Assembly (NCBI GenBank): GCA_021159105.1
Contig: JAGGSM010000260.1
Coordinates: forward strand, 1 to 5,279
Direction: 5' to 3'
DNA: 5,279 bases
Source of the DNA: Candidatus Bipolaricaulota bacterium
GTDB taxonomy: Bacteria; Bipolaricaulota; Bipolaricaulia; UBA7950; UBA9294
Below the pieces are notes generated by a model. That model was given only the letters and a program-made list of their open reading frames with translations, was not told the DNA's origin and did not search any database. The translations under genes and the position numbers were made by a program. This document shows positions 1 through 5,194 of this stretch, piece by piece. Every line of letters begins with the position of its first letter. The stretch's first letter is position 1.

Positions 1-7
1 CGATGTG

Positions 8-20
8 AAAGGAGGTGAAC
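8..20 (+). promoter_or_regulatory. Strong ribosome binding site
   Basis: AAAGGAGGTGAAC is close to a full complement of the 16S rRNA 3' tail. It lies 8 bases before the ATG at 29. This site makes 29 the start, rather than the in-frame ATG at 5, which overlaps the site itself. Confidence 0.75.
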
Positions 21-28
21 AAGGCAAT

Positions 29-199
29 ATGGTCAACAGAGTGAATACCTTATCCATCTACATTCCCAAGAGCAAGATGGAAAAGCGCCCTGTGGACAGG
101 CTGATGAAGCTCTCCCGCAGCAAGGAGCGCTCCATAAACTACCTGGTCGTAGAGGCGATCCTGCAGTACCTCGATCGCGAAGAGAGGAAGAAGAAATAG
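29..199 (+). CDS. Small ribbon-helix-helix (CopG/Arc-like) DNA-binding protein
   Basis: This is a 56-residue protein starting at the ATG just after a near-perfect Shine-Dalgarno sequence. Seen: a short strand-like segment TLSIYIP (residues 7-13), then two predicted helices, the second containing SINYLVVEAILQYL, and a basic tail ending in ERKKK. This strand-helix-helix plan is typical of RHH repressors and of antitoxins. Such proteins bind operator DNA as dimers through the paired strand. No toxin gene follows: the next gene is convergent rarA. Any partner would have to lie upstream, outside the window, so it may be an orphan regulator or the second gene of a truncated pair. The fold assignment is by pattern; the role is unknown. 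Confidence 0.7.
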   Translation: MVNRVNTLSIYIPKSKMEKRPVDRLMKLSRSKERSINYLVVEAILQYLDREERKKK

Positions 200-232
200 C
201 TTCGCAGCTCCGCTTTGCAGCTCGATGACGCC

Positions 233-248
233 TAGCCGCTTGCGGCTA
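233..248. terminator. Possible bidirectional terminator hairpin
   Basis: TAGCCG-CTTG-CGGCTA is a perfect 6-bp stem with a CTTG tetraloop, a loop type known to be stable when closed by G-C. It lies between the convergent RHH gene and rarA, and its right arm contains the rarA stop codon. Neither side has a convincing run of T, so intrinsic termination is plausible but not proven. Confidence 0.4.
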
Positions 249-1553
249 CTTAGTACTGTTGTGCCCTCGCAGCTTCTTGATCTCATCTAGCCCCTCAGCG
301 ATCTCCTTCTCCTGTCCTCGCCTCGTCGGATGGTAGTAGACCTTCCCGAGAAGTGACTGCGGCAGGCACTCCATGGGCGCCACGCCCTGTTCGTAGTCAT
401 GCGCGTACTTGTAGCCCTCACCGTAGGAGAGATCCTTCATCATCCGAGTCGATGCGTTGCGCAGATGGAGCGGTACCGGCTCCACCGGCCGATCCCGCAC
501 GTCGCCCTTAGCTTTGCTCAATCCGTCATAGAGCGCGTTGCTCTTCGGCGCGCAGGACAGGTAGACTGCGGCTTGTGCAAGAGCCAAGTCTCCCTCCGGC
601 AAGCCGATCGCCTCCACGGCATCCCGCGCGGCGACAGCGATAGTCAACGCCTGCGGATCGGCAAGGCCGATGTCCTCGCTGGCTATGCGGATCAACCGCC
701 GCGCGATGTAGCGCGGGTCCTCGCCCCCTTCGATCATCCGCGCCAACCAGTACAGGGCCGCATCGGGATCGGAGTTCCTTATCGACTTATGGAGCGCCGA
801 TATCAGGTTGTAGTGCTCCTCCCCGCTGCGATCGTAGTTCAGTCCCTTGCGCTGTACCGCACGCTCAACGAGAGACACGTCGATCGTCTCACCGGTTGCG
901 ATCGAGGCCACCAGTTCGATCGTGGTTAGGGCCCTGCGGGCATCGCCATCAGAAAGAGCGACGATCGCCCGCTCCGCCTCAGGGGTAATGGTGAACTTCC
1001 CGCCAAGCCCCCTTTCGTCCTCTATTGCACGCCGGACAAGCCCTGCGATGTCCTCGGAAGAGAGTGCTGAGAAGACGAACAACTGGCAACGAGACAGGAG
1101 GGCGGCATTGAGGCTGAACGATGGATTCTCCGTCGTCGCCCCGATGAAGATGATGCTCCCCTCCTCCAGGTACGACAGGAGAACGTCCTGCTGATTGCGA
1201 GTGAAGCGGTGAATCTCATCCAGGAAGAGGAGATCCCTCTTGCCTCCCAACTTGAAGCTACTCCGCGAGCGTTCGAGGACCTCCTTCACCTCCTTCACTC
1301 CCGACAGGGCAGCCGAGAGGTGAACGAACTTGGCCTTCGAGCGATGGGAGATGATGCGTCCCAGTGTCGTCTTACCGCTTCCAGGAGGGCCCCAAAAGAG
1401 GAGTGAGCGGTAGTCGCCGCGCTCGATCAGCGTGCGCAAAGGGCCGCCCGGGCCGAGGATCTTCTTCTGCCCAACGACCTCATCGAGGTCGAGCGGGCGC
1501 ATCCGCTCAGCAAGCGGTGCTCTTCCAGCCTTGGCAAACGGAAGGTATTCCAC
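246..1553 (-). CDS. rarA: Replication-associated recombination protein A (RarA/MgsA), AAA+ ATPase
   Basis: RarA is a cytoplasmic clamp-loader-like AAA+ ATPase that acts at stalled replication forks and gaps. Seen in this 435-residue protein: PLAERMRP near the N-terminus (13-20), Walker A GPPGSGKTT (55-63), Walker B LLFLDEIHRF (108-117), sensor 1 GATTENPSF (138-146), an arginine-finger motif LLSRC (R155), and a sensor 2 region SDGDARRAL (201-209). The C-terminal tetramerisation region has ARRLIRIASEDIGLADPQAL (284-303) and a tail with YKYAHDYEQG (381-390) and YYHPTRRG (406-413). All these are family hallmarks, and the length is normal. The start is a GTG three bases after the CYTH stop, with GAGGGG six bases before it. 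It is probably the last gene of the prfB operon. Confidence 0.95.
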   Translation of the reverse strand: MEYLPFAKAGRAPLAERMRPLDLDEVVGQKKILGPGGPLRTLIERGDYRSLLFWGPPGSGKTTLGRIISHRSKAKFVHLSAALSGVKEVKEVLERSRSSFKLGGKRDLLFLDEIHRFTRNQQDVLLSYLEEGSIIFIGATTENPSFSLNAALLSRCQLFVFSALSSEDIAGLVRRAIEDERGLGGKFTITPEAERAIVALSDGDARRALTTIELVASIATGETIDVSLVERAVQRKGLNYDRSGEEHYNLISALHKSIRNSDPDAALYWLARMIEGGEDPRYIARRLIRIASEDIGLADPQALTIAVAARDAVEAIGLPEGDLALAQAAVYLSCAPKSNALYDGLSKAKGDVRDRPVEPVPLHLRNASTRMMKDLSYGEGYKYAHDYEQGVAPMECLPQSLLGKVYYHPTRRGQEKEIAEGLDEIKKLRGHNSTK

Positions 1554-1556
1554 AAC

Positions 1557-2081
1557 TCACCCCTCGCCCTTTGCGGCGCTTATCAGATCGACATACGCTC
1601 CCTGCACCAGATCTGCGGGGTCGATGTGCAGTTCATCCATCAGCGCCCGCGCGGTCTTCTCACCCTCTTCGGTCGATTCCCCCGCGTTGAGGACGACCTC
1701 CAGCTCCATGTACGTTCCCAGATCCTCTACCTCGTCCAGATGGATGCGCGTGTTGCCAACCATGAACAGCGTACGGTGTTTCCTCACATGCCCAATGACG
1801 CCGAGGCTCTCTTCCAGGACCCCTCTCAGCGAGGATGGGTCAGGAATCCTCGATATCAAGTAGTGCGACGGCTTGGGAGCGAGCATGTCGCTTCGCTCGT
1901 AGTAGATCAGCTCCCCGCTTCCGGAAGAAAACTCCCGCAGCTTCAGCCGCCCGTGTGGAACAGAGAAGAAAGTATCCTCCTGGTAGATCTCCTCGCCAGG
2001 CGTATCACTGATCGCCGCGGCACGCTCTCTCAGGGATCGAAGATCCGAAACCGCAGCCTTTATTTCCACATTTTCATGCAT
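1557..2081 (-). CDS. CYTH-domain protein (class IV adenylate cyclase/triphosphatase type)
   Basis: The 174-residue protein spans one complete CYTH tunnel fold, which binds triphosphate substrates with divalent metal. Seen in order: N-terminal NVEIKA (4-9, a variant of the ExExK signature, with E6 and K8), KLR (47-49), YYER (60-63), KHR (101-103), then HLDEVEDLGTYMELE (114-128) with acidic D116, E117, E126 and E128, and a C-terminal YVDLI (163-167). Family members include CyaB-type adenylate cyclases, thiamine triphosphatases and inorganic triphosphatases. The sequence does not decide among these, so I give no gene symbol. It lies between prfB and rarA in the same direction, 74 bases after prfB and 3 bases before rarA. 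The ATG at 2081 has only a weak Shine-Dalgarno sequence (AGGG). Confidence 0.88.
   Translation of the reverse strand: MHENVEIKAAVSDLRSLRERAAAISDTPGEEIYQEDTFFSVPHGRLKLREFSSGSGELIYYERSDMLAPKPSHYLISRIPDPSSLRGVLEESLGVIGHVRKHRTLFMVGNTRIHLDEVEDLGTYMELEVVLNAGESTEEGEKTARALMDELHIDPADLVQGAYVDLISAAKGEG
1560..1565 (-). promoter_or_regulatory. rarA ribosome binding site next to upstream stop
   Basis: GAGGGG lies in the last codons of the CYTH gene. It is followed by that gene's TGA stop, then GTT, then the GTG start of rarA (spacing six bases). This layout supports the GTG start and suggests translational coupling. Confidence 0.6.
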
Positions 2082-2099
2082 GATCGATCCCTGAGTCTC

Positions 2100-2159
2100 C
2101 TACCCACGATATGGCACCACATCGGCTCCGCATCTCTCCATCCTCGTGTCCCAGATCAT
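2100..2159 (-). other. Possible 19-codon mini-ORF overlapping the prfB stop
   Basis: An ATG overlaps the prfB TGA stop (ATGA) and opens a 19-codon frame beginning MIWDTRMER and ending at TAG, 18 bases before the CYTH start. The overlap is of the kind used for termination-reinitiation and could carry ribosomes towards the CYTH gene. There is no dedicated binding site and no recognisable domain. It is most likely chance. Confidence 0.15.
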
Positions 2160-3239
2160 CCGCTCTGTTCAAGGTAGGCCTCGATGAACCCAGTGATATC
2201 CCCGTCGAGCACCGCATCGACGTTTCCCGTCTCGTAGTTTGTTCGATGATCCTTCACCATCTGGTAGGGATGAAGCACGTAAGAGCGAATCTGGCTCCCC
2301 CACTCGATATCCATCAGCTTACCCTGCAGCTCCTCAACCTTCTTCGCCTCTTGCTCGCGCAACAGCTCTCCTAGCCTTGCTCGCAGAACGCGCATCGCCG
2401 TCTCCTTATTCTGCCGCTGACTGCGCTCGTTCTGGCAGGAGACGACGATCTTCGTCGGAAGGTGGGTGATGCGCACCGCGGAATCGGTGACGTTCACGTG
2501 CTGCCCGCCGGCACCGGACGAACGGTAGGTGTCAATGCGCAGGTCCTTGGGATCGATATCCAGCTCCTGCTCCTGCGTTACAGGAACGACCGAGACGGCG
2601 GCAAACGACGTGTGCCGCCTGTGAGCAGCATCGTATGGGGAGATGCGCACGAGCCGATGCACCCCCTTCTCGCTCTTCAGGTTCCCGTAGGCGTAGCGAC
2701 CGCTTATCTCCAGCGTTGCGCTGCGGATCCCAGCTTCCTCCCCGGCGCTTACGTCGAGCAGGTTCGCCTTGTAACCCACGCGCTCGCAGTAGCGACCGTA
2801 CATGCGAAGGAGCATCTCAGCCCAATCCTGCGAATCCGTCCCCCCGGCTCCCGCGTTGATCGATAAGTAACAATCCGCGAGGTCATACGGTCCGGAGAAG
2901 GTCAGCTCGATGCGAAAAGCGCGCAGCTTCTGTTCAAGCTCTGAAACTCGAGTAAGAACCTTGGAGAGCTCCTCCTCGTCATCCATCTCCAGCGCCATCT
3001 GACGGAGAACGTCGATATCCTCCATCTCCTCACTCAGCTCATCATAGCGGGAGAGGAGCGACTTATCGCGCTCCAGCCTGCGGCTCACGTCAGTTGCCTG
3101 TTCCCTCTTCTCCCAAAATCCGGGCGCGGCCATCCGCTCCTCTAGCTCGGCGATCTCCTTCTCGATTGCTGGCCGGTCAAAGGTGATCACCGATCCGTGC
3201 GAGCATCTCACGCATCCTAGTAAGTCTCTCCTCGTCCAT
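2156..3239 (-). CDS. prfB: Peptide chain release factor 2 with programmed +1 frameshift
   Basis: RF2 reads UGA and UAA stop codons on the ribosome and triggers peptide release. Translation starts at the ATG at 3239, four bases after AAGGAG, and runs 20 codons (beginning MDEERLTRMREM) to CTT TGA C. Shifting forward one base joins the long frame at GAC (3178-3176) and gives 360 residues, close to the usual length (about 365). Seen in the joined protein: an N-terminal helical domain, GAGGTDSQDW (129-138), the recognition-loop motif SPY at 200-202 where SPF is usual, the catalytic loop RSSGAGGQHVN (239-249) with GGQ at 244-246, and WGSQIRSYVL (313-322). The gene's own stop is also TGA. It is the first gene of a likely prfB-CYTH-rarA operon. 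A caller without recoding would begin at the ATG at 3211, which gives an N-terminus unlike the family. Confidence 0.96.
3176..3182 (-). promoter_or_regulatory. prfB programmed +1 frameshift site CTTTGAC
   Basis: CTTTGAC matches the canonical RF2 slippery site: CTT is codon 20, TGA is codon 21, and C follows the stop. When RF2 is scarce the ribosome stalls at UGA and slips forward to make more RF2 (known autoregulation). Just upstream, GGTGATC is complementary to part of the 16S tail. It is not the AGGGGG spaced three bases from CTT that stimulates slippage in E. coli, so the strength of stimulation here is unclear. Confidence 0.93.
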
Positions 3240-3291
3240 CCGTCTCCTTCTCTATTTGTTTCAGATTTCTTGAAGCCAAGAACTCACTCTC

Positions 3292-3320
3292 TTTATAATC
3301 GGCTGCCGCTCTTTCCACAA
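3292..3320 (-). promoter_or_regulatory. Candidate promoter for prfB operon
   Basis: Reading the minus strand, TTGTGG (3320-3315) and TATAAA (3297-3292) are separated by exactly 17 bases. The -10 matches 5 of 6 consensus bases; the -35 is weak (3 of 6). Transcription would begin near 3285, about 45 bases before the prfB ATG. Confidence 0.45.
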
Positions 3321-3352
3321 GTGCACGGCAAGGAGCAAACCGGAATTCCTTC

Positions 3353-3381
3353 TTGGTAAGTCACCAATCACACGCTACTAT
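3353..3381 (+). promoter_or_regulatory. Candidate promoter for the DUF4342 gene
   Basis: TTGGTA (3353-3358) and TACTAT (3376-3381) are separated by 17 bases, each matching 4 of 6 consensus bases. A short inverted repeat TTGGT/ACCAA (3353-3357 and 3363-3367) overlaps the -35 and could be a regulator site, but it is short. Transcription would begin near 3388, about 27 bases before the ATG. Confidence 0.35.
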
Positions 3382-3402
3382 CCGATCAGCGAAACAGGTG
3401 TG

Positions 3403-3409
3403 AAGGAGG
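3403..3409 (+). promoter_or_regulatory. Ribosome binding site fixing the DUF4342 start
   Basis: AAGGAGG lies five bases before the ATG at 3415. An in-frame GTG at 3400 lies upstream of this site and so is not the likely start. Confidence 0.7.
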
Positions 3410-3414
3410 CAAGC

Positions 3415-3690
3415 ATGAGCGAGGAGAAGGTTCACAAAGAAGAGTTCACGATCAGCAGCGAGAAGCTGGTCTCTACGGTCAAGAAACTAGTGAAGGAAGG
3501 GAACATCCGCCGCGTCACCATCAAGAACAAGGAGGGGAAGACCCTGATCGAGATCCCACTGACATTCGGAGTGGTTGGAGCGCTCTTCTTGCCCACCCTG
3601 GCCGCCATCGGTGCGATCGCTGCGCTCGTTACCGAGTGCACGATCGTTGTGGAGAAGGTTGAGGAGGAAGACGAGACAACTGAGGCATGA
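3415..3690 (+). CDS. DUF4342-family small protein, function unknown
   Basis: The 91-residue protein starts at the ATG after AAGGAGG. Seen: an acidic/polar N-terminus, a predicted helix EKLVSTVKKLVKEGN (16-30), a strand-like stretch IRRVTIKNKEGKTLIEIPLT (31-50), a Gly/Ala-rich hydrophobic stretch from about 48 to 78 (including GVVGALFLPTLAAIGAIAAL), and a very acidic tail. The order helix, VTIKN-GKTLIEIPLT, GVVGA-LAAIGAIAALVT-CTI matches what I recall as the DUF4342 family, whose function is not established. The hydrophobic stretch could be membrane-associated or could pack in an oligomer. It stands alone, divergent from prfB. A truncated paralogue lies about 1.27 kb downstream at 4768-4941. 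Confidence 0.85.
   Translation: MSEEKVHKEEFTISSEKLVSTVKKLVKEGNIRRVTIKNKEGKTLIEIPLTFGVVGALFLPTLAAIGAIAALVTECTIVVEKVEEEDETTEA
3502..3657 (+). repeat. Direct repeat, copy 1 (inside the intact DUF4342 gene)
   Basis: These 156 bases (52 codons) align without gaps to 4771-4926. By hand alignment 24 bases differ (about 85 percent identity), and 47 of 52 encoded residues are the same. The copies are in the same orientation, 1269 bases apart, with the toxin-antitoxin pair between them. Confidence 0.9.
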
Positions 3691-3865
3691 GATAGGGAGC
3701 GATTCCAGAGTCACACTATGCCAGCCCAGTCACTCCCAAGCCTTGATCCACTGCTGGATTGGTATTTCAAGGATTCAGCCGGTCACGTTTGGATCAAGTA
3801 CTGTAATCCGTCGAGACGCGCGTGATAAGCTTGGGCATTGGGCCGGTGCAAGAAGCCAATGCGGG

Positions 3866-3909
3866 ATTACTCATTCTATTGAGTAGTTTTGCTCAAGACA
3901 TTGAGCAAA
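3866..3909. repeat. Two back-to-back 22-base dyads downstream of the PIN gene
   Basis: The first dyad is ATTACTCA-TTCTAT-TGAGTAGT (3866-3887, 8-bp stem with one T-G wobble). The second is TTTGCTCAA-GACA-TTGAGCAAA (3888-3909, perfect 9-bp stem). Each is exactly 22 bases, they abut, and both carry a CTCA/TGAG core; 13 of 22 positions agree between them. They begin 14 bases past the PIN stop. They could fold as 3' hairpins that end or stabilise the toxin-antitoxin message, although no T-run follows, or could be a paired protein-binding site. The remaining sequence between 3691 and 3923 shows no gene that I can support. Confidence 0.6.
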
Positions 3910-3923
3910 CATGTCTAGCGAAG

Positions 3924-4451
3924 CTACTTCTTGGGAAGATCCAGAGGACTGTAGACATGAAGCCCCTCCACCCGAGTGAAATCTGGATCCGCAGTGGCGA
4001 TGTCTGAGATCCCTTCCGTTTCCATTGCCCCCGCTATTAGGGAGTCGTTGACCAACAAACCATAGCGGTGTCGATATGGATGGCTAATCTTCAGAGAATC
4101 CGTAGTTAGGTCCATCACTTCGATACCCATTTCTAAGATCATCTCAGTCTGGGTCTGGTAATTGGTAAGCTGCTTTATCACATCTGGCCTGTTGCGAAGT
4201 TTCTTCGCTACGTTCCCGGGCGCAACCAGTCCCTTGGTCACGGCCTCGATCATCATCAGCCGATGCAGGACCTCCAACAGAACATGCACCGCAGTAACGC
4301 CCCAAAGATCCCCTCGTTCGCAGCGCTCTAGAAAGCTTGAACACTCCTGCGAGAGACCAGTGAAATGGTAGATGAAGATGTTGGCGTCGATGAAGACTCT
4401 TCTCCCAGCTTGTAAATCCGTCAGAGGAAGGGCCGCTTTTTCAGGAGGCAT
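3924..4451 (-). CDS. PIN-domain toxin (VapC-like ribonuclease)
   Basis: PIN-domain toxins are Mg-dependent ribonucleases, held inactive by the antitoxin made from the same operon. Taking the ATG at 4451 gives 175 residues. Seen: RRVFIDANIFIYHF (18-31) with the first acidic residue D22, a second acidic candidate E60 in AVHVLLEVLHRL, D136 in VNDSLIAGAM, and D155/D157 in TADPDF. This is the usual four-acid PIN arrangement. The start overlaps the antitoxin's end by 11 bases, the usual sign of translational coupling; a GGAGG lies 12 bases upstream. An in-frame ATG at 4484 would add 11 residues but gives a larger overlap. The protein is longer than many VapC toxins (about 130-140 residues). All key acids are present, so it is probably active. 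Confidence 0.87.
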   Translation of the reverse strand: MPPEKAALPLTDLQAGRRVFIDANIFIYHFTGLSQECSSFLERCERGDLWGVTAVHVLLEVLHRLMMIEAVTKGLVAPGNVAKKLRNRPDVIKQLTNYQTQTEMILEMGIEVMDLTTDSLKISHPYRHRYGLLVNDSLIAGAMETEGISDIATADPDFTRVEGLHVYSPLDLPKK

Positions 4452-4665
4452 AGAACTCGTCTTCCTCCAGAGCAGCTTGAACAACCTGAGGAGAAGCCTT
4501 CAATGAACCTCTAGTCTTGCGCACTACGCCCGCTTGTTTTCGCTTGAGATACTGTCGTAGGGCATCCTCAATGAGCCAGGAGAGCTTCTTGTCCTCCTTT
4601 GCCGCCAGTACCTTCAGCTCCTTTATGACATTCTCATCCAAGGCGGTGCCGAGCTTCTTCTTCAT
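4441..4665 (-). CDS. RHH-type antitoxin partner of the PIN toxin
   Basis: The 74-residue protein starts with a strand-like KKKLGTALDENV (residues 2-13), followed by two predicted helices (IKELKVLAAKEDKK and SWLIEDALRQYLKRKQ). This is the RHH/VapB plan for DNA binding and autorepression. The C-terminal part ends in ALEEDEFYAS, an acidic and aromatic tail of the sort that wraps a PIN toxin. The ATG has GGAGGTG seven bases upstream. Its gene precedes and overlaps the toxin gene. Upstream A+T-rich DNA holds several weak promoter-like combinations, for example TTGATT and TAAGAT 18 bases apart (4714-4685), but that -10 would leave almost no leader before the binding site, so I do not call a promoter. 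Subfamily is uncertain. Confidence 0.83.
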   Translation of the reverse strand: MKKKLGTALDENVIKELKVLAAKEDKKLSWLIEDALRQYLKRKQAGVVRKTRGSLKASPQVVQAALEEDEFYAS

Positions 4666-4767
4666 GATGGTTCACCTCCAAGCAATCTTACCACTCCGCT
4701 ATAAAAGAAATCAAGATTCTTTTCTATCTTTCTAGTTTATGACCGTTTCGAATACCATGCTGTAGAG

Positions 4768-4941
4768 AAGAACATCCGCTACGTCACAATCAAGAACAGA
4801 GAGGGCAAGACCCTGATCGAGATCCCGCTGACATTCGGAGTGGTGGGCGTGTTATTCCTGCCCACCCTGGCCGCGATTGGAGCCATCGCAGCACTGGTGA
4901 CCGAGTGCACGATCGTTGCGGAGAGAAGGGACTTGGTGTAA
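4768..4941 (+). pseudogene. 5'-truncated second copy of the DUF4342 gene
   Basis: The frame reads EKNIRYVTIKNREGKTL, then the same GVVG-FLPTLAAIGAIAALVTECTIV core as the intact protein, then ERRDLV and a TAA. It matches residues 30-81 of the 91-residue protein. The first 29 residues, the start codon and the ribosome binding site are missing. The frame is open upstream to about 4705 but has no ATG, GTG or TTG before the homology, and the acidic tail is replaced. Of 52 aligned codons, 20 differ and 15 of these are silent, as expected from long selection before breakage. The left breakpoint, near 4768, is upstream of the antitoxin gene. Confidence 0.85.
4771..4926 (+). repeat. Direct repeat, copy 2 (inside the broken DUF4342 copy)
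   Basis: This is the partner of 3502-3657, with about 85 percent base identity by hand count, gap-free. With copy 1 it brackets the toxin-antitoxin pair in direct orientation. Confidence 0.9.
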
Positions 4942-5041
4942 CAGAGCAGTACGGGTCGATGTATTGCACAGCATAAATCACGATAGAGAGCGAACTATCC
5001 AGGAACTTGGATGACTTGTGCGAAAGCGCCAAACACGCTAG

Positions 5042-5194
5042 TATGTTGTATTAGGTATCCCGATTCGATTCTTGCAAGGAGAGGATAAATACAAGTTGAG
5101 AGCATCTCTTGAACAATACCTTAAACAGTCTAAAGACTCACGTTGTATGCTATTGTATACTCGTAAGCTATTTGAGAAAGGAGATCTTCACTAA
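5042..5194 (+). other. Short open frame ending exactly at the hsdM start
   Basis: A stop-free frame follows TAG (5039-5041) and ends at TAA (5192-5194), directly abutting the hsdM ATG. It has no ATG near its beginning. TTG codons at 5072 and 5096 are possible starts, the latter with AAGGAGAGG 11 bases upstream, which would give a 32-residue peptide (containing LRASLEQYLKQSKDSR). The hsdM ribosome binding site lies inside its last codons. It may be a remnant of a gene's 3' end, a small leader peptide, or chance. I recognise no family. The rest of 4942-5194 shows no gene. Confidence 0.25.
5156..5161 (+). promoter_or_regulatory. Candidate -10 element upstream of hsdM
   Basis: TATACT matches 5 of 6 consensus bases and lies 33 bases before the hsdM ATG. 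No convincing -35 is seen 16-18 bases upstream, so it may depend on an activator or be fortuitous. Confidence 0.22.

Noticed and set aside
399..1406. Several open frames on the plus strand (and one extra minus frame) across rarA
   Set aside because: They lie antisense or out of frame to a fully convincing AAA+ ATPase and show low-complexity Arg/Ser-rich translations with no domain; they are shadows.
1626..2177. 183-codon plus-strand frame opposite the CYTH gene
   Set aside because: The minus-strand frame carries all the CYTH motifs; the plus-strand translation has no recognisable features or ribosome binding site.
2462..2866. Plus-strand frame opposite prfB
   Set aside because: It is antisense to highly conserved RF2 coding sequence, without start signals.
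3182..3191. Perfect palindrome GGTGATCACC as an operator
   Set aside because: It lies inside the prfB first frame beside the frameshift site; a single 10-base palindrome in coding sequence is not enough to claim a binding site.
3741..3772. Possible hairpin CCTTGA...TCAAGG with an inner TCCA/TGGA stem as a terminator for the DUF4342 gene
   Set aside because: The stem is interrupted by an eight-base bulge and has no following T-run, so it is too weak to call.
3822..4007. 61-codon plus-strand frame running into the PIN gene
   Set aside because: It covers the tandem dyads and then runs antisense to the PIN toxin; no binding site and no domain.
4790..5032. 80-codon minus-strand frame over the second DUF4342 copy
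   Set aside because: It lies opposite the plus-strand DUF4342 homology, which explains the open frame; its translation is compositionally odd (many S, P, R).
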